Shown one piece after another: positions 1 through 8,623 of a stretch of 64,000 nucleotides of DNA (position 1 is the stretch's first letter; each line of letters begins with the position of its first letter). Both the position numbers and the translations under genes were made by a program. Location of the stretch: NCBI GenBank assembly GCA_027625095.1, contig JAQBXN010000025.1, forward strand, positions 1 through 64,000. The letters run 5' to 3'. The notes under the pieces were generated by a model, which worked only from the letters and a program-made list of their open reading frames with translations, made no database searches and was not told the origin of the DNA. The stretch comes from Planctomycetota bacterium. Lineage in GTDB: Bacteria; Planctomycetota; PUPC01; JACPCR01.

Positions 1-102
1 AATTCTACGAAAGCGAAACAGGCCGCTCCTCAATAAAAAACAGCGTATGTAGAATTACGAAACTAATGATTGATTTCTGCTGAACCATTCAATGATCCGA
101 AT

Positions 103-1683
103 ATGAATATTCTCCTCGAAAAGAACTACCTCAATTTCCCAGTAAAGAACGGGGTCGATAAGAAGAGAATAAAACTCGAAATCGAAGGCAAGACCGTCCG
201 TGAATTCGAAATCGAACTGGCAGTTGCGGATCCTGATTTCTGGGTCTTTCTCGATGTCAGTAAATTTCATGGCAGGGATGCTGAACTTGCTTCCGATACG
301 GAGCTCTCTGCCGAATCACTCAACCTCATTCATCAATCCGATGAATTCAAGGGCTCTGAAGGTTTGTATGAGGAAGCGCTTCGCCCGCAGTTTCATTTTT
401 CATCCCGTCGCGGTTGGAATAACGACCCTAACGGGCTTGTCTATTATGACGGCGAATACCATCTGTACTACCAGCACAACCCGTACGGCTGGAGGTGGGG
501 CAACATGCACTGGGGGCACGCAGTCAGCACCGACCTGGTGCATTGGCAGGAATTGCCAATTGCGATTTATCCACATGAATTCGGGGACTGGGCTTTCTCT
601 GGCAGCGCTGTTGTCGACTCGGCAAACACAGCCGGATTCAAGATCGGCGAAGAGGACGTTATCGTCGCGGCCTACACGAGCACCGGCCGAGTCAGCAAAG
701 ACAGCCCCATCTGCGGCGAGTGTATTGCCTACAGCAACGACCGTGGCCGAACGTTTACGGAATACGAAGGAAACCCGGTGGTTGCTCACCAGGGCCGCGA
801 CCCGAAACTGATCTGGTTTGAGCCCGGCCAGCACTGGGTCATGGCGGTTTATGAGGAAGAGGGGAACGACGATAACCGGAAACGTTTTATCGCCTTCTTC
901 TCGTCACCGGACCTCAAGTCCTGGGAGTTTCAAAGCAGGATCGAAGGCTATTACGAATGTGCCGAGTTGTTTGAACTGCCTGTTGACGGAGACACAGGCA
1001 GCACTCGATGGATTCTCTTTGCGGCGGATGCAAAGTATGCGGTAGGTAGTTTCGATGGCCGGAAATTTGTGCCCGAACACGAAGGCAAACATCAAGTGCA
1101 CTTCGGTAGCTACTACGCCTCTCAAACGTTCAGCAATGCGCCTGATGGACGTCGCATTCAGATTGGGTGGGGGCGCATCGAAATGAAGGACATGCCGTTC
1201 AATCAGATGATGGGCTTTCCTACCGAGCTGGCCCTGCGCTCGACGGAAGATGGGATTCGGATGTTCGTGGAACCGGTCAAAGAAGTCTCCGTCCTGTTCG
1301 GGCAGCAGCGAACTTTGGCCACTACCGTCAGGCCGGAATCTCCAGCAAAGCTGTTGGTCGAAACGGGCCTCCTTCATATCAAGGCGACCATACAATTGCT
1401 GGATGCTTCCTCCTTTATGCTTGAGTTCGGAGAACACCAGGTCACCTATGACGCAAAGGAACAGACACTGCAGGAAATGCCTCTCAAGCCCGAAGGCGGA
1501 TGCATTCACCTGGAGCTTCTTCTGGATCGTTCCTCAGTCGAGATCTGCGGGAACCATGGCCGTGTGTATCACACCGCGCCCATGACTGCCCAAGGGGAAA
1601 TCAGAGAAATTGCCGTCTGGTCTAACGGCGGCGATACAGAAATCCTGTCTCTGTCTGTTTACGAACTGAGATCGATCTGGTAG
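103..1683 (+). CDS. GH32 fructan beta-fructosidase / levanase-like hydrolase
   Basis: A glycoside hydrolase family 32 enzyme expected to cleave terminal beta-D-fructofuranosyl residues of levan, inulin or sucrose. I start at ATG 103 (MNILLEKNYL), giving 526 aa; the ORF track's TTG at 70 adds 11 unlikely residues. Residues about 1-90 form a beta-rich accessory module ahead of the catalytic domain. The five-bladed GH32 propeller begins at RPQFHFSSRRGWNNDPNG, with the nucleophile Asp108 in WNNDPNG, the transition-state Asp233 in GRDP and the acid/base Glu285 in YECAEL, so all three catalytic residues are present. The C-terminal 130 aa fit the usual GH32 beta-sandwich. No signal peptide is visible, so it is probably cytoplasmic. 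Ten bases separate it from the next gene, suggesting co-transcription. Exact substrate cannot be told. Confidence 0.93.
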   Translation: MNILLEKNYLNFPVKNGVDKKRIKLEIEGKTVREFEIELAVADPDFWVFLDVSKFHGRDAELASDTELSAESLNLIHQSDEFKGSEGLYEEALRPQFHFSSRRGWNNDPNGLVYYDGEYHLYYQHNPYGWRWGNMHWGHAVSTDLVHWQELPIAIYPHEFGDWAFSGSAVVDSANTAGFKIGEEDVIVAAYTSTGRVSKDSPICGECIAYSNDRGRTFTEYEGNPVVAHQGRDPKLIWFEPGQHWVMAVYEEEGNDDNRKRFIAFFSSPDLKSWEFQSRIEGYYECAELFELPVDGDTGSTRWILFAADAKYAVGSFDGRKFVPEHEGKHQVHFGSYYASQTFSNAPDGRRIQIGWGRIEMKDMPFNQMMGFPTELALRSTEDGIRMFVEPVKEVSVLFGQQRTLATTVRPESPAKLLVETGLLHIKATIQLLDASSFMLEFGEHQVTYDAKEQTLQEMPLKPEGGCIHLELLLDRSSVEICGNHGRVYHTAPMTAQGEIREIAVWSNGGDTEILSLSVYELRSIW

Positions 1684-1693
1684 AGCCATCGCC

Positions 1694-3799
1694 ATGCAAA
1701 CTTACCTCTATCGCCACGATGAAATCCTGACCGCCCGTCCCTACGGATTTGATGTCGATGAAGAGGGTTGGCTCTGGGAAGGCTGCGGCACTAATCGCCT
1801 TACCGGACACAACCTTGATACCGCGGAATGCCGGCAAATCCCGGTGCCCGAAATGGGCGGCCGCCCGATTTATGAATCATTCTGCTGGCACGGCAAACTT
1901 GTGATGGTGCTGGGCGACGGGCCCTTCTATCTGGTTTATGACGTGAATTCGCGTGTGGCCACGCGGGTCGAAATCCCTGCGACGCAGCCGATCACCTGGT
2001 ATGGCACCAAGACCGCTGAAGATAAACTGATCCTGTTTGAGCGTTCCGAATCCAGAGCGATCATCCTGGATGCACCGGATGCGATGCCGCGGTTCGTGCA
2101 GTGTCCGTTTGAGGGGCAGTTGGCCGGTGGATCGCAACATTCTGATGGGCTTATCTATTCCTCGCTTTCCGACCCCAATCGCATCATAACTTTCGATCCG
2201 AAAGCGGAGAAATTCATCGAGGAATTTGCCTCGCCCTTCCCGAAAGCCGGCTTGAGCGGGCGACACGAACATGAGGGCGTGATCTACTTCGCCGATTCCA
2301 GCGGGGGTAGATTGGTTCCGTTCGATATCAACCAAAAGGAATGGCTCGATCCGATTTCCACGCCCGACCACGGCAGCATTTACGGATTCATCGGGGGCTC
2401 CTTCAGCTTTAAGGGCAAAGGTTACTTCTGCCTGAGTTCCTATGCCGCGCAGAGCCGCCTCGATGTGAAGACGCGGAAGATCATCATACCTGACGGCCCT
2501 CTGAGCGTGGATGGCAAACCGTATCGCTTTCTTGATCGTTACCTCGTCTTCGAACCCGAATCGCAAAGTTTCGAATACCTTGTGGCCCCTGAACAGCCAG
2601 ATGGTGTTCCGCTTTTGTGCTACGCATGGGCCGATGAAAATCGCTTCGCGATCACCGGAATGATGATCCCTTACACAGAGCCGGGTGAACTCGGTCGCCA
2701 GCATGGCCAGTGGCTTGTGATGCAATCTGAACCGGCGAAGGACGAGCCGGGATTTCAGACGTACGACACCAACTTTGATCGCAAACAGCATCTGGCGCGT
2801 TATCGCCGGACTTACCCGCGCACGCATTCGGTATACATCGTTAAGGAGCCGCATTCTCCTGCGACAAAAAATCTGTGCGGTCCCGCTTTGCGATACCCGC
2901 CAGGCCGGCAGGCTGAGCTGATACGGCGGGCGGCCCAAACCGATGCTGACAAGTATTGGAACGAACTCGCCATGACTCTTACCGGCAACTGCGAGACGGA
3001 CGCGGAGCGGGTTCAGCGTGTCGGTGGCTTCATTCATCGCCAGACTTACTACACGCCGAATCAGGAGCCTGAATCGAGCGATCCAATTGTGGCACTCGAA
3101 TCTCACGATGTCTGCTGTGGGAATGGGGTCAACATCACACAGAAACTTCTGGAGGCACTCGGCATCCCTGTCCGAAAAGTCGGGCTCTCTCACCACGTGG
3201 TCGCTGAGGCCGAGTATGACGGTGGATGGCACATGATCGACGCGAAGTTTTTCGGGTCGAAGCAACCTCACCGGGAGGGCTGTGTCCTGACCGTGGACGA
3301 ATTGAAAGCCGATATCTATTTCGCCGATGCGTTCCCACAGGATTGCTTTGTTTTCGATCCTGAGTTGGTCACAAGTGAGGACGGTTTCAATATCCTGGGC
3401 TATGTCTTCGGCCCGTGGGGCAGTGAGCCCTTTTATTCTTACTACCTGGGCGCGGAGAAGGAGCATCCCCCTACGCTGCCGTATCTCCTGCCCGCCGAAC
3501 GGCTGGGTAAGCAGCGAGTTCGGCTCAACTGGTCTCGCTCCCTCAAGATGGGGGGAGGGGATATTGAGTATGAACTCAGCGTCTTCAAAGACAGGGATTG
3601 TAAAGATTGCGTCTTCCAGACATCCACCACACAGACATCTTTCGAATACGAAGCGCCTGAAGCGAACTGGATGTATTACATAGAGGTCCGTGCGAAGTGC
3701 AGCCACCGCAAGAAGAATCCGGACACCTGGTATCCCGCGGCAAGATCCAATTTCGTATGTGTGCCCGAGGATCAGTACGGCTGGTATGGGGTGGTATGA
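1694..3799 (+). CDS. beta-propeller protein with transglutaminase-like cysteine domain
   Basis: A 701-aa protein of no named family that I recognise. Residues about 10-340 are repetitive, beta-rich and Gly/Asp/Trp-containing, consistent with a propeller. Residues about 430-560 look like a transglutaminase-like cysteine protease/amidase fold: Cys475 lies 15 residues before GIPVR as in the family, followed by His501 (HHVVAEAEY) and Asp516 (WHMIDAKFF), giving a complete Cys-His-Asp triad. The last 100 aa resemble a fibronectin-type domain (VRLNWSRSLKMGGGDIEYEL...). No signal peptide is seen. It follows the GH32 gene by 10 bp and probably shares its transcript. Role inferred only: amide-bond chemistry on a peptide or protein. 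The 657-aa minus-strand ORF in the track is its shadow. Confidence 0.7.
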   Translation: MQTYLYRHDEILTARPYGFDVDEEGWLWEGCGTNRLTGHNLDTAECRQIPVPEMGGRPIYESFCWHGKLVMVLGDGPFYLVYDVNSRVATRVEIPATQPITWYGTKTAEDKLILFERSESRAIILDAPDAMPRFVQCPFEGQLAGGSQHSDGLIYSSLSDPNRIITFDPKAEKFIEEFASPFPKAGLSGRHEHEGVIYFADSSGGRLVPFDINQKEWLDPISTPDHGSIYGFIGGSFSFKGKGYFCLSSYAAQSRLDVKTRKIIIPDGPLSVDGKPYRFLDRYLVFEPESQSFEYLVAPEQPDGVPLLCYAWADENRFAITGMMIPYTEPGELGRQHGQWLVMQSEPAKDEPGFQTYDTNFDRKQHLARYRRTYPRTHSVYIVKEPHSPATKNLCGPALRYPPGRQAELIRRAAQTDADKYWNELAMTLTGNCETDAERVQRVGGFIHRQTYYTPNQEPESSDPIVALESHDVCCGNGVNITQKLLEALGIPVRKVGLSHHVVAEAEYDGGWHMIDAKFFGSKQPHREGCVLTVDELKADIYFADAFPQDCFVFDPELVTSEDGFNILGYVFGPWGSEPFYSYYLGAEKEHPPTLPYLLPAERLGKQRVRLNWSRSLKMGGGDIEYELSVFKDRDCKDCVFQTSTTQTSFEYEAPEANWMYYIEVRAKCSHRKKNPDTWYPAARSNFVCVPEDQYGWYGVV

Positions 3800-3928
3800 G
3801 CCCAGTTCGATATTTTTCCTCTGACGGCGAATACAACAGCCGATCAGCAAGCCTGGACTTTTTTGATAGGCACCGAAACTGGTAATCGTTATCCTGCCCG
3901 TCCATTTCCATCGTCAGGTCCAAACAAG

Positions 3929-4591
3929 ATGCAAACAACAATCGAAGGTCGTCCCGTATTCGCCTATATCCACGTGGACCTTGAGCCCGGTGAGACCATC
4001 ATTGCGGAGTCAGATGCCATGTCGAGCATGTCCGCGGAGCTCGAACTGACAACCAAGACCAACGGTGGTTTTTTTTCGGGGCTATGCAAGAAATTTCTGG
4101 GCGGCGAGTCGCTATTCGTAAACCACTTCACCAACACCGGTGGCCAGTCTCAGCGGGTCACACTGGTGCAGGCTACTCCGGGGGACGTGGGCGAGGTGAA
4201 ACTGAATGGCAACAGCATCTGCCTGCAACCGGGGGCTTATATCTGCTCGACACCGGGCCTGAAGCTCGGCCTTTCCTGGGCAGGTCTCAAGTCATGGTTT
4301 GCCAGGGAAGGGCTTTTCAAGCTTGTCGTTTCTGGAACAGGCACTCTCTTCTATGGTGCATACGGCGGGCTCGTGGAAAAGGAAGTCGACGGCGCCTACA
4401 TCGTCGACACCAGCCATCTCGTGGCGTACGAGCCGCAGATGACCATGAAAATACAACTGGCCGGCGGGCTGCTGGCGAGCTTTTTCGGAGGTGAGGGTTT
4501 TGTGACCAGAGTCGAGGGCAAAGGCAAAATTGTGCTGCAGTCGCGCAGCATGGAGGGCCTCGCCGGCTGGCTCAATCCGAATCTTTGGTGA
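3929..4591 (+). CDS. AIM24/TIGR00266 family protein, paralogue 1
   Basis: A 220-aa member of the AIM24 (DUF124, TIGR00266) family. The ORF track starts at a TTG (3863), but ATG 3929 (MQTTIEGRPVF) begins where the domain begins. Typical family stretches are ESDAMSSMS, FLGGESLFVNHFTN, PGDVGEVKL, the aromatic/Gly-rich ARE(G)LFKLVVSGTGTLFYGAYGG, and the ending GGEGFVTRVEGKGKIVLQSRS. The family has a TRAP-like beta fold; the yeast homologue is mitochondrial, and bacterial function is not established. It is the first of three tandem paralogues, followed after 43 bp by the second. Confidence 0.88.
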   Translation: MQTTIEGRPVFAYIHVDLEPGETIIAESDAMSSMSAELELTTKTNGGFFSGLCKKFLGGESLFVNHFTNTGGQSQRVTLVQATPGDVGEVKLNGNSICLQPGAYICSTPGLKLGLSWAGLKSWFAREGLFKLVVSGTGTLFYGAYGGLVEKEVDGAYIVDTSHLVAYEPQMTMKIQLAGGLLASFFGGEGFVTRVEGKGKIVLQSRSMEGLAGWLNPNLW

Positions 4592-4634
4592 TATCCGTCT
4601 GTAAGCGGATGAAGAATAATCACGGATAGAAATC

Positions 4635-5324
4635 ATGAACATTGAAATAGTCCACGGGCCTGGAAACTCAGCGGCAAAGGTAATGCTCGCTCCTGGTGAA
4701 TCATGCACAGCGGAATCGGGCGCGATGATCGCCATGAGTGGAGACATGCAGATCGAGACTTCCACACATAAAAAGACAGGAGGTGGAGGGGGCATCCTGA
4801 AAGCGGCGAAGAGGCTGCTGTCTGGCGAGTCGATATTCAGGAACCACTTCACGGCCGGCCGGAAGGGAGGCGAAGTATTTCTGGCCGCGACGCTTGCCGG
4901 CGACATGATGCAATACGACCTCCGCGACGAAACACTGATAGTTCAGGCCGGTTCGTATGTCTGCTGTGACAGCTCGATTGATATGGACATGGGCTGGCAG
5001 GGCTTCAAATCTTTCTTTTCCGGCGAGAGTGTTTTCTGGCTGAAGTTGAGCGGAACGGGGCCCCTCGTCATCAACGCATTTGGTGCGATTTACCCTATCG
5101 AGGTAAACGGTGAATACATCGTCGATACCGGCCATATCGTTGCTTTCAATGAAAGCCTGGATTTTGATGTGACTAAGGCCGGAGGCAGTTGGATGTCCGC
5201 CATTCTCGGCGGTGAAGGTCTTGTTTGTCGATTCAAAGGGCATGGGACGGTCTGGTGTCAGTCTCATAATTCCGGCAGTTTCGGCGCCACCCTGGGCCCC
5301 ATGTTGAAAGCGAGGGAGGGATAA
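4635..5324 (+). CDS. AIM24/TIGR00266 family protein, paralogue 2
   Basis: A 229-aa AIM24-family protein. Conserved segments match its neighbours: CTAESGAMIAMSGDMQIET, LLSGESIFRNHFTAG, WQGFKSFFSGESVFWLKLSGTGPLVINAFG, YIVDTGHIVAF and ILGGEGLVCRFKGHGTVWCQSHN. Its stop codon directly abuts the ATG of the third paralogue (TAA then ATG, zero spacing), which makes translational coupling likely. Tandem paralogues may build a hetero-oligomeric ring, but this is inference from the family's TRAP-like fold. No membrane segment or signal peptide is visible. Confidence 0.88.
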   Translation: MNIEIVHGPGNSAAKVMLAPGESCTAESGAMIAMSGDMQIETSTHKKTGGGGGILKAAKRLLSGESIFRNHFTAGRKGGEVFLAATLAGDMMQYDLRDETLIVQAGSYVCCDSSIDMDMGWQGFKSFFSGESVFWLKLSGTGPLVINAFGAIYPIEVNGEYIVDTGHIVAFNESLDFDVTKAGGSWMSAILGGEGLVCRFKGHGTVWCQSHNSGSFGATLGPMLKAREG

Positions 5325-6230
5325 ATGGAAATCACAGTTCACAGAGACGGTGAAGACTTTGGGCCTTACTCCATGGACGAAATCCGGCAATACCTCGCCT
5401 CAGGCCAGCTCAGCCCTGATGACCTGGCCATCCATTCCGGCTTGTCCGACTGGGTGCCGCTTGCCCAGCTTGCGGGCGCTACAAGCGCCAAGGTGGCGAG
5501 TTCAGGGCATGAAGGTTTTCTGGCCGGCATGTCCGGGGTGACCGATGAGCGGTCGGACTTCGAATTTGAATTGGCGTGCAGACCAGATTTCTCTTTCTTA
5601 ACCGTGCAGATTCCGGGCGGCGAGACTCTTAAAGTGGAAGCTTCGGCCATGGCCAGCATGGATACCAATATCCAGATGAAGACGAAATTCAAAGGCGGCC
5701 TCAGCCGGTTTCTGACGGGTGAAAGTCTGTTCATCAACGAATTCACCGCGGACGGCGGTCCCGGCGAAATCAAGATCGCCCCGGGCTCACCGGGTGACAT
5801 GGATCACGTGTACCTCGACGGCGACACGATCTTCTTGCAGAACTCTGCATACGTGGCTTCCGGGATAAATGTCGAACTGGAGACCAAATGGCAGGGAATC
5901 AAGAAAGCATTCTTCTCCGGCGAATCCTTGTTCCTGATCAAATGCTCCGGCAATGGCGACCTCTGGTTCAACACCTACGGAGCCATGATTCAAATCGACG
6001 TCGCTGCCGGCCAGGATTACGTAGTTGATACCGGCTACATCGTCGCATTCACTGACGGCCTTGATTACGACGTCAAGATGCTAGGCGGTTACAAATCGCT
6101 TTTCTTCTCCGGCGAAGGCCTGGTCTGCCGCTTCAGCGGCCAGGGCAAAGTGTGGATTCAAACGCGCCAGGTGGCCGCCTTCGCAAACTGGGTTTACCCA
6201 TTCCGCCCGGTCAAGAGCAGCAACGATTAA
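5325..6230 (+). CDS. GYF_2 (DUF4339) domain fused to AIM24 domain, paralogue 3
   Basis: A 301-aa fusion. Residues 1-50 form a GYF_2/DUF4339 domain (the DGEDFGPYSMDEIRQYLASGQLSPDDL...SGLSDWVPLAQL pattern), a small module usually thought to mediate protein-protein contacts near membranes. Residues about 80-295 are a full AIM24 domain (VEASAMASMD, FLTGESLFINEFTA, FFSGESLFLIKCSGNGDLWFNTYG, YVVDTGYIVAFTDGLDYDV, FFSGEGLVCRFSGQGKVWIQTR). It is the last gene of the plus-strand run and ends 14 bp before the convergent DUF4159 gene. The GYF_2 fusion suggests this paralogue docks the trio to a partner. Confidence 0.88.
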   Translation: MEITVHRDGEDFGPYSMDEIRQYLASGQLSPDDLAIHSGLSDWVPLAQLAGATSAKVASSGHEGFLAGMSGVTDERSDFEFELACRPDFSFLTVQIPGGETLKVEASAMASMDTNIQMKTKFKGGLSRFLTGESLFINEFTADGGPGEIKIAPGSPGDMDHVYLDGDTIFLQNSAYVASGINVELETKWQGIKKAFFSGESLFLIKCSGNGDLWFNTYGAMIQIDVAAGQDYVVDTGYIVAFTDGLDYDVKMLGGYKSLFFSGEGLVCRFSGQGKVWIQTRQVAAFANWVYPFRPVKSSND

Positions 6231-6244
6231 GATGCCGGTGGGCC

Positions 6245-7846
6245 TTATTTCCGATGCTTCCTGGTGAGTTCCAGGTAATTGGTGAAGGCGTAATAGACGA
6301 TATTGATGCCCATCTGGAAGGCGCCTCTGGCCATGCGGGGATTGAGCCCCGAGTGGCCGGATTTCCATGCGTCATTGATGTCCCCGGGGTGGTAGAAGAC
6401 GACCCAGCGGCCCTGGTGTTTCATGCCGAGGGCGCGGCGTCCGCCGTGATGCCAGAGTGGGGGCGCGCCGTTGGGGAAGGCGTAAGGCATCTGGAAGAGT
6501 GGATCATCGTCTGAGATGACGAGGAGCTTCTTGTCCGGAAAAACGCGGCGGGCGAAACCCTGAAAGCTATGATGCCAGGCGGGGCCGCCGCAATCGGCGA
6601 AAAGCATACCTCCGTCAATAAGGTAGTCGCGCATGATTCTGACATCGCTATCCGAGACGCTGATGTGGCCGCTGCCGGTCATGTAAATAAACGGCGGTGA
6701 GTAACCTTTGCGGTATTTCTTGAGGAGCCGGATCGCGTGGCTCTCACCGTAGTGGCGCACTTTGAAACCGGTCAGACGGTGGAACTCTTCAAGAAAGTTG
6801 ACGTCCGCGCGGCTGAGGTTGTCCATGCCGTCATCCCAGTAGCGGCCGTTGTATTCGACGCGTATGAAGCGGACCTCTGCGTTCTCCATGCCGTCAGGCC
6901 ACCCCCCCTTTTTGCCTCCCCCGGCGCCCATCTTGCCGGCGTGGGCGTTGGGGTCGGCCTTGTAGGTGAGTTCGGTCTCTTCCATCACCTGCTTGAGCAG
7001 TTCGGAATCATCGATATCCGGCTGATGGAAATAAATCGCAGAGTCCGGATTAAGGATGTACTGCTTCTTCTTCTTCTTTTTGGGTTGGACCACTTTGACC
7101 AGAGCAACGACCGGATTACCACTGCCCTTGGGTACTCGATAGTCTTCAACGCATCCAAAAAATCGCAGCAGGAACGGAATGAGGATGAGCACTGCGAAAT
7201 GCGAAAAAATGCTGCCGAGGACGCTCTTCCGATACTCGGGTTCTCGCCCGTGGCTGCGGACGTTTTCTACGATGTGGTCGCCCCTGGCCGGTTGTTCTTC
7301 GTGCTCTCCGGTGTAGAGATTAATGACGGTGCGGCGACATAGATTGAGGTGTATGAGCACCACCAACAGGACGAGATAGGTGTAGGGCAGGACAAGATCG
7401 CAGGTCCAGTAAAAGGCCATCACCTTGTCAGGTTTCACCCCCCAGGCCGGGAGTTCGTTGGAATAAATCAAGTCCACACAGCGGTCAGCCGCGTAGAAGA
7501 AGAACATGTAAAGGAGGTAGCAGGCCCAGCACGAGACCCGCAACATGGCCAGCGAATAACGGCGCCGATGGAGAATGCCGGGAAGAATCGAAATCAGAAG
7601 AATGACCGATACCGCGGCCGCCAGGACAGCAAGAGACCACGTTAAGTCAGGGATGCCTTCGAGTGCGAAGAGCTTACCGACTTCCTGATTCTCGTTGATG
7701 AAGCTCTGATAGATCACGAACGGCAGATCCAGAGCCTTTCGGGCCAGATGGCAGCCCAGAACTCCAAGCGGAGCACAAAGGAGGAGCGTCAGAAAGCTGG
7801 TCTTGTTTGGCTTGTTGGGCACGTTTTGGCAGTGGTATGACCGCAA
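6245..7846 (-). CDS. Integral membrane DUF4159 protein
   Basis: A 533-aa protein with about five hydrophobic helices in the first 230 residues (for example FLTLLLCAPLGVLG, LAVLAAAVSVILLISILPGIL, YLVLLVVLIHLNL, FAVLILIPFLLRFFG), a Lys-rich stretch (PKKKKKK), then a C-terminal DUF4159 domain from about residue 320 (VRFIRVEYNGRYWDDGMDNLSRADVNFLEEFHRLTGFKV ... YLIDGGMLFADC). DUF4159 folds like a class I glutamine amidotransferase, with no proven activity. It is the last gene of the ExbB/ExbD operon. A second, secreted DUF4159 protein occurs at 57278. Function unknown; the context suggests a proton-motive-force-coupled envelope machine. Confidence 0.85.
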   Translation of the reverse strand: MRSYHCQNVPNKPNKTSFLTLLLCAPLGVLGCHLARKALDLPFVIYQSFINENQEVGKLFALEGIPDLTWSLAVLAAAVSVILLISILPGILHRRRYSLAMLRVSCWACYLLYMFFFYAADRCVDLIYSNELPAWGVKPDKVMAFYWTCDLVLPYTYLVLLVVLIHLNLCRRTVINLYTGEHEEQPARGDHIVENVRSHGREPEYRKSVLGSIFSHFAVLILIPFLLRFFGCVEDYRVPKGSGNPVVALVKVVQPKKKKKKQYILNPDSAIYFHQPDIDDSELLKQVMEETELTYKADPNAHAGKMGAGGGKKGGWPDGMENAEVRFIRVEYNGRYWDDGMDNLSRADVNFLEEFHRLTGFKVRHYGESHAIRLLKKYRKGYSPPFIYMTGSGHISVSDSDVRIMRDYLIDGGMLFADCGGPAWHHSFQGFARRVFPDKKLLVISDDDPLFQMPYAFPNGAPPLWHHGGRRALGMKHQGRWVVFYHPGDINDAWKSGHSGLNPRMARGAFQMGINIVYYAFTNYLELTRKHRK

Positions 7847-7958
7847 TAAAAATCAGGGGCCTGCAATTCTGCATTCATGAGCTCCGTCACAAGAGCCATC
7901 CAGCATTGGATGAATACCGCCGGAAGGCGAAATTACGGGCTGCGGCCGAGGGTTCTTC

Positions 7959-8426
7959 TCAGTTCGTATCATCGATTGAGATGCCAATGTCGTCCGGTTG
8001 ACGGGGGATTTCGTCAGGCTTGGCCTTCTCGGTGATCTCTTTGATGACTTTGGGTTGTTTCTTATCGCCATCTGTTGTCGTGGATTGGGTGTCTTTTTCA
8101 CCCTTATCCCCCTCTGAAGTCTTCGGCTTCTCTTTGCCGTCTTCGGCCTTCCCACTTTCTTTCGCTCCAGTTCCTTCGGCACGCTGAACTGCCGCGTCCC
8201 GCTCAGCTTTCAGCTTCTCCTTCTTTTCTCTCTCTGCCTCCTCTTTCCGCAGGGCAGCCTCTTCGGGCGCGATGTAAGTATCACGGATGTAGGGATACGA
8301 AGTGCCCATCACAAGGACCGCATGGATGACGATGGCCAGGATTACGAAACTAGTCGTGCTCGTCCGCGTGAATCCGTGGAGGAGTTCGTCTGGATTGTGG
8401 GCGTTGGGCTTGAGTGGTGCGCTCAT
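7959..8426 (-). CDS. TonB-like single-pass stalk protein without TonB C-terminal domain
   Basis: I place the start at ATG 8426 (MSAPLKPNAHNPDELL), giving 155 aa. The track's 205-aa version begins inside the octamer-repeat element. One transmembrane helix (about residues 25-43, TSFVILAIVIHAVLVMG) is followed by a highly charged Lys/Glu-rich helix and a flexible Ser/Thr/Lys tail. This resembles the N-terminal half of TonB/TolA, which couples ExbB-ExbD to a periplasmic load, but no TonB C-terminal beta domain is present. It lies between exbD and DUF4159 in the same minus-strand operon. Confidence 0.7.
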   Translation of the reverse strand: MSAPLKPNAHNPDELLHGFTRTSTTSFVILAIVIHAVLVMGTSYPYIRDTYIAPEEAALRKEEAEREKKEKLKAERDAAVQRAEGTGAKESGKAEDGKEKPKTSEGDKGEKDTQSTTTDGDKKQPKVIKEITEKAKPDEIPRQPDDIGISIDDTN

Positions 8427-8444
8427 GGTTTTGTCGAGAAGAAT

Positions 8445-8524
8445 GGAGTGTTGGAGGAATGGAGAGATGGAGGAATGGAGTGTTGGAGTGTTGGAAGAAT
8501 GGAAGAATGGAAGAATGGAAGAAC
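8445..8524 (+). repeat. Octamer tandem repeat, 10 units (GGAGTGTT/GGAAGAAT type)
   Basis: Ten consecutive 8-bp units, each beginning GGA: ggagtgtt, ggaggaat, ggagagat, ggaggaat, ggagtgtt, ggagtgtt, then four ggaagaa(t/c). It lies in the exbD/TonB-like spacer and forms the left arm of a long palindrome. Same repeat family as the tracts at 46309, 57294 and 59110. Confidence 0.9.
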
Positions 8525-8618
8525 AGGACTCTCTTCGCCGCAGCTTGGCTCGTCCAGCGGCGGCGAAGTTGCCCATTCATCACTCCAACACTCCATTCCT
8601 CCATCTCTCCATTCCTCC
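8453..8618. repeat. 166-bp palindromic element with 38-bp perfect inverted arms
   Basis: Bases 8453-8490 and 8581-8618 are perfect 38-bp inverted repeats made of GGA-octamers. The 90-bp centre contains a second hairpin (CTTCGCCGC 8533-8541 pairing with GCGGCGAAG 8560-8568). The right arm ends 6 bp from the exbD stop codon. In the minus-strand transcript this would form a very stable stem between exbD and the TonB-like gene. It could act as an mRNA processing or attenuation site, or be a MITE-like insertion. Confidence 0.9.
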
Positions 8619-8623
8619 CCTCT

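Noticed and set aside
1877-3850. 657-aa minus-strand ORF
   Set aside because: Exact antisense shadow of the 701-aa propeller/transglutaminase gene; composition is rich in Arg/Leu/His with no family motif.
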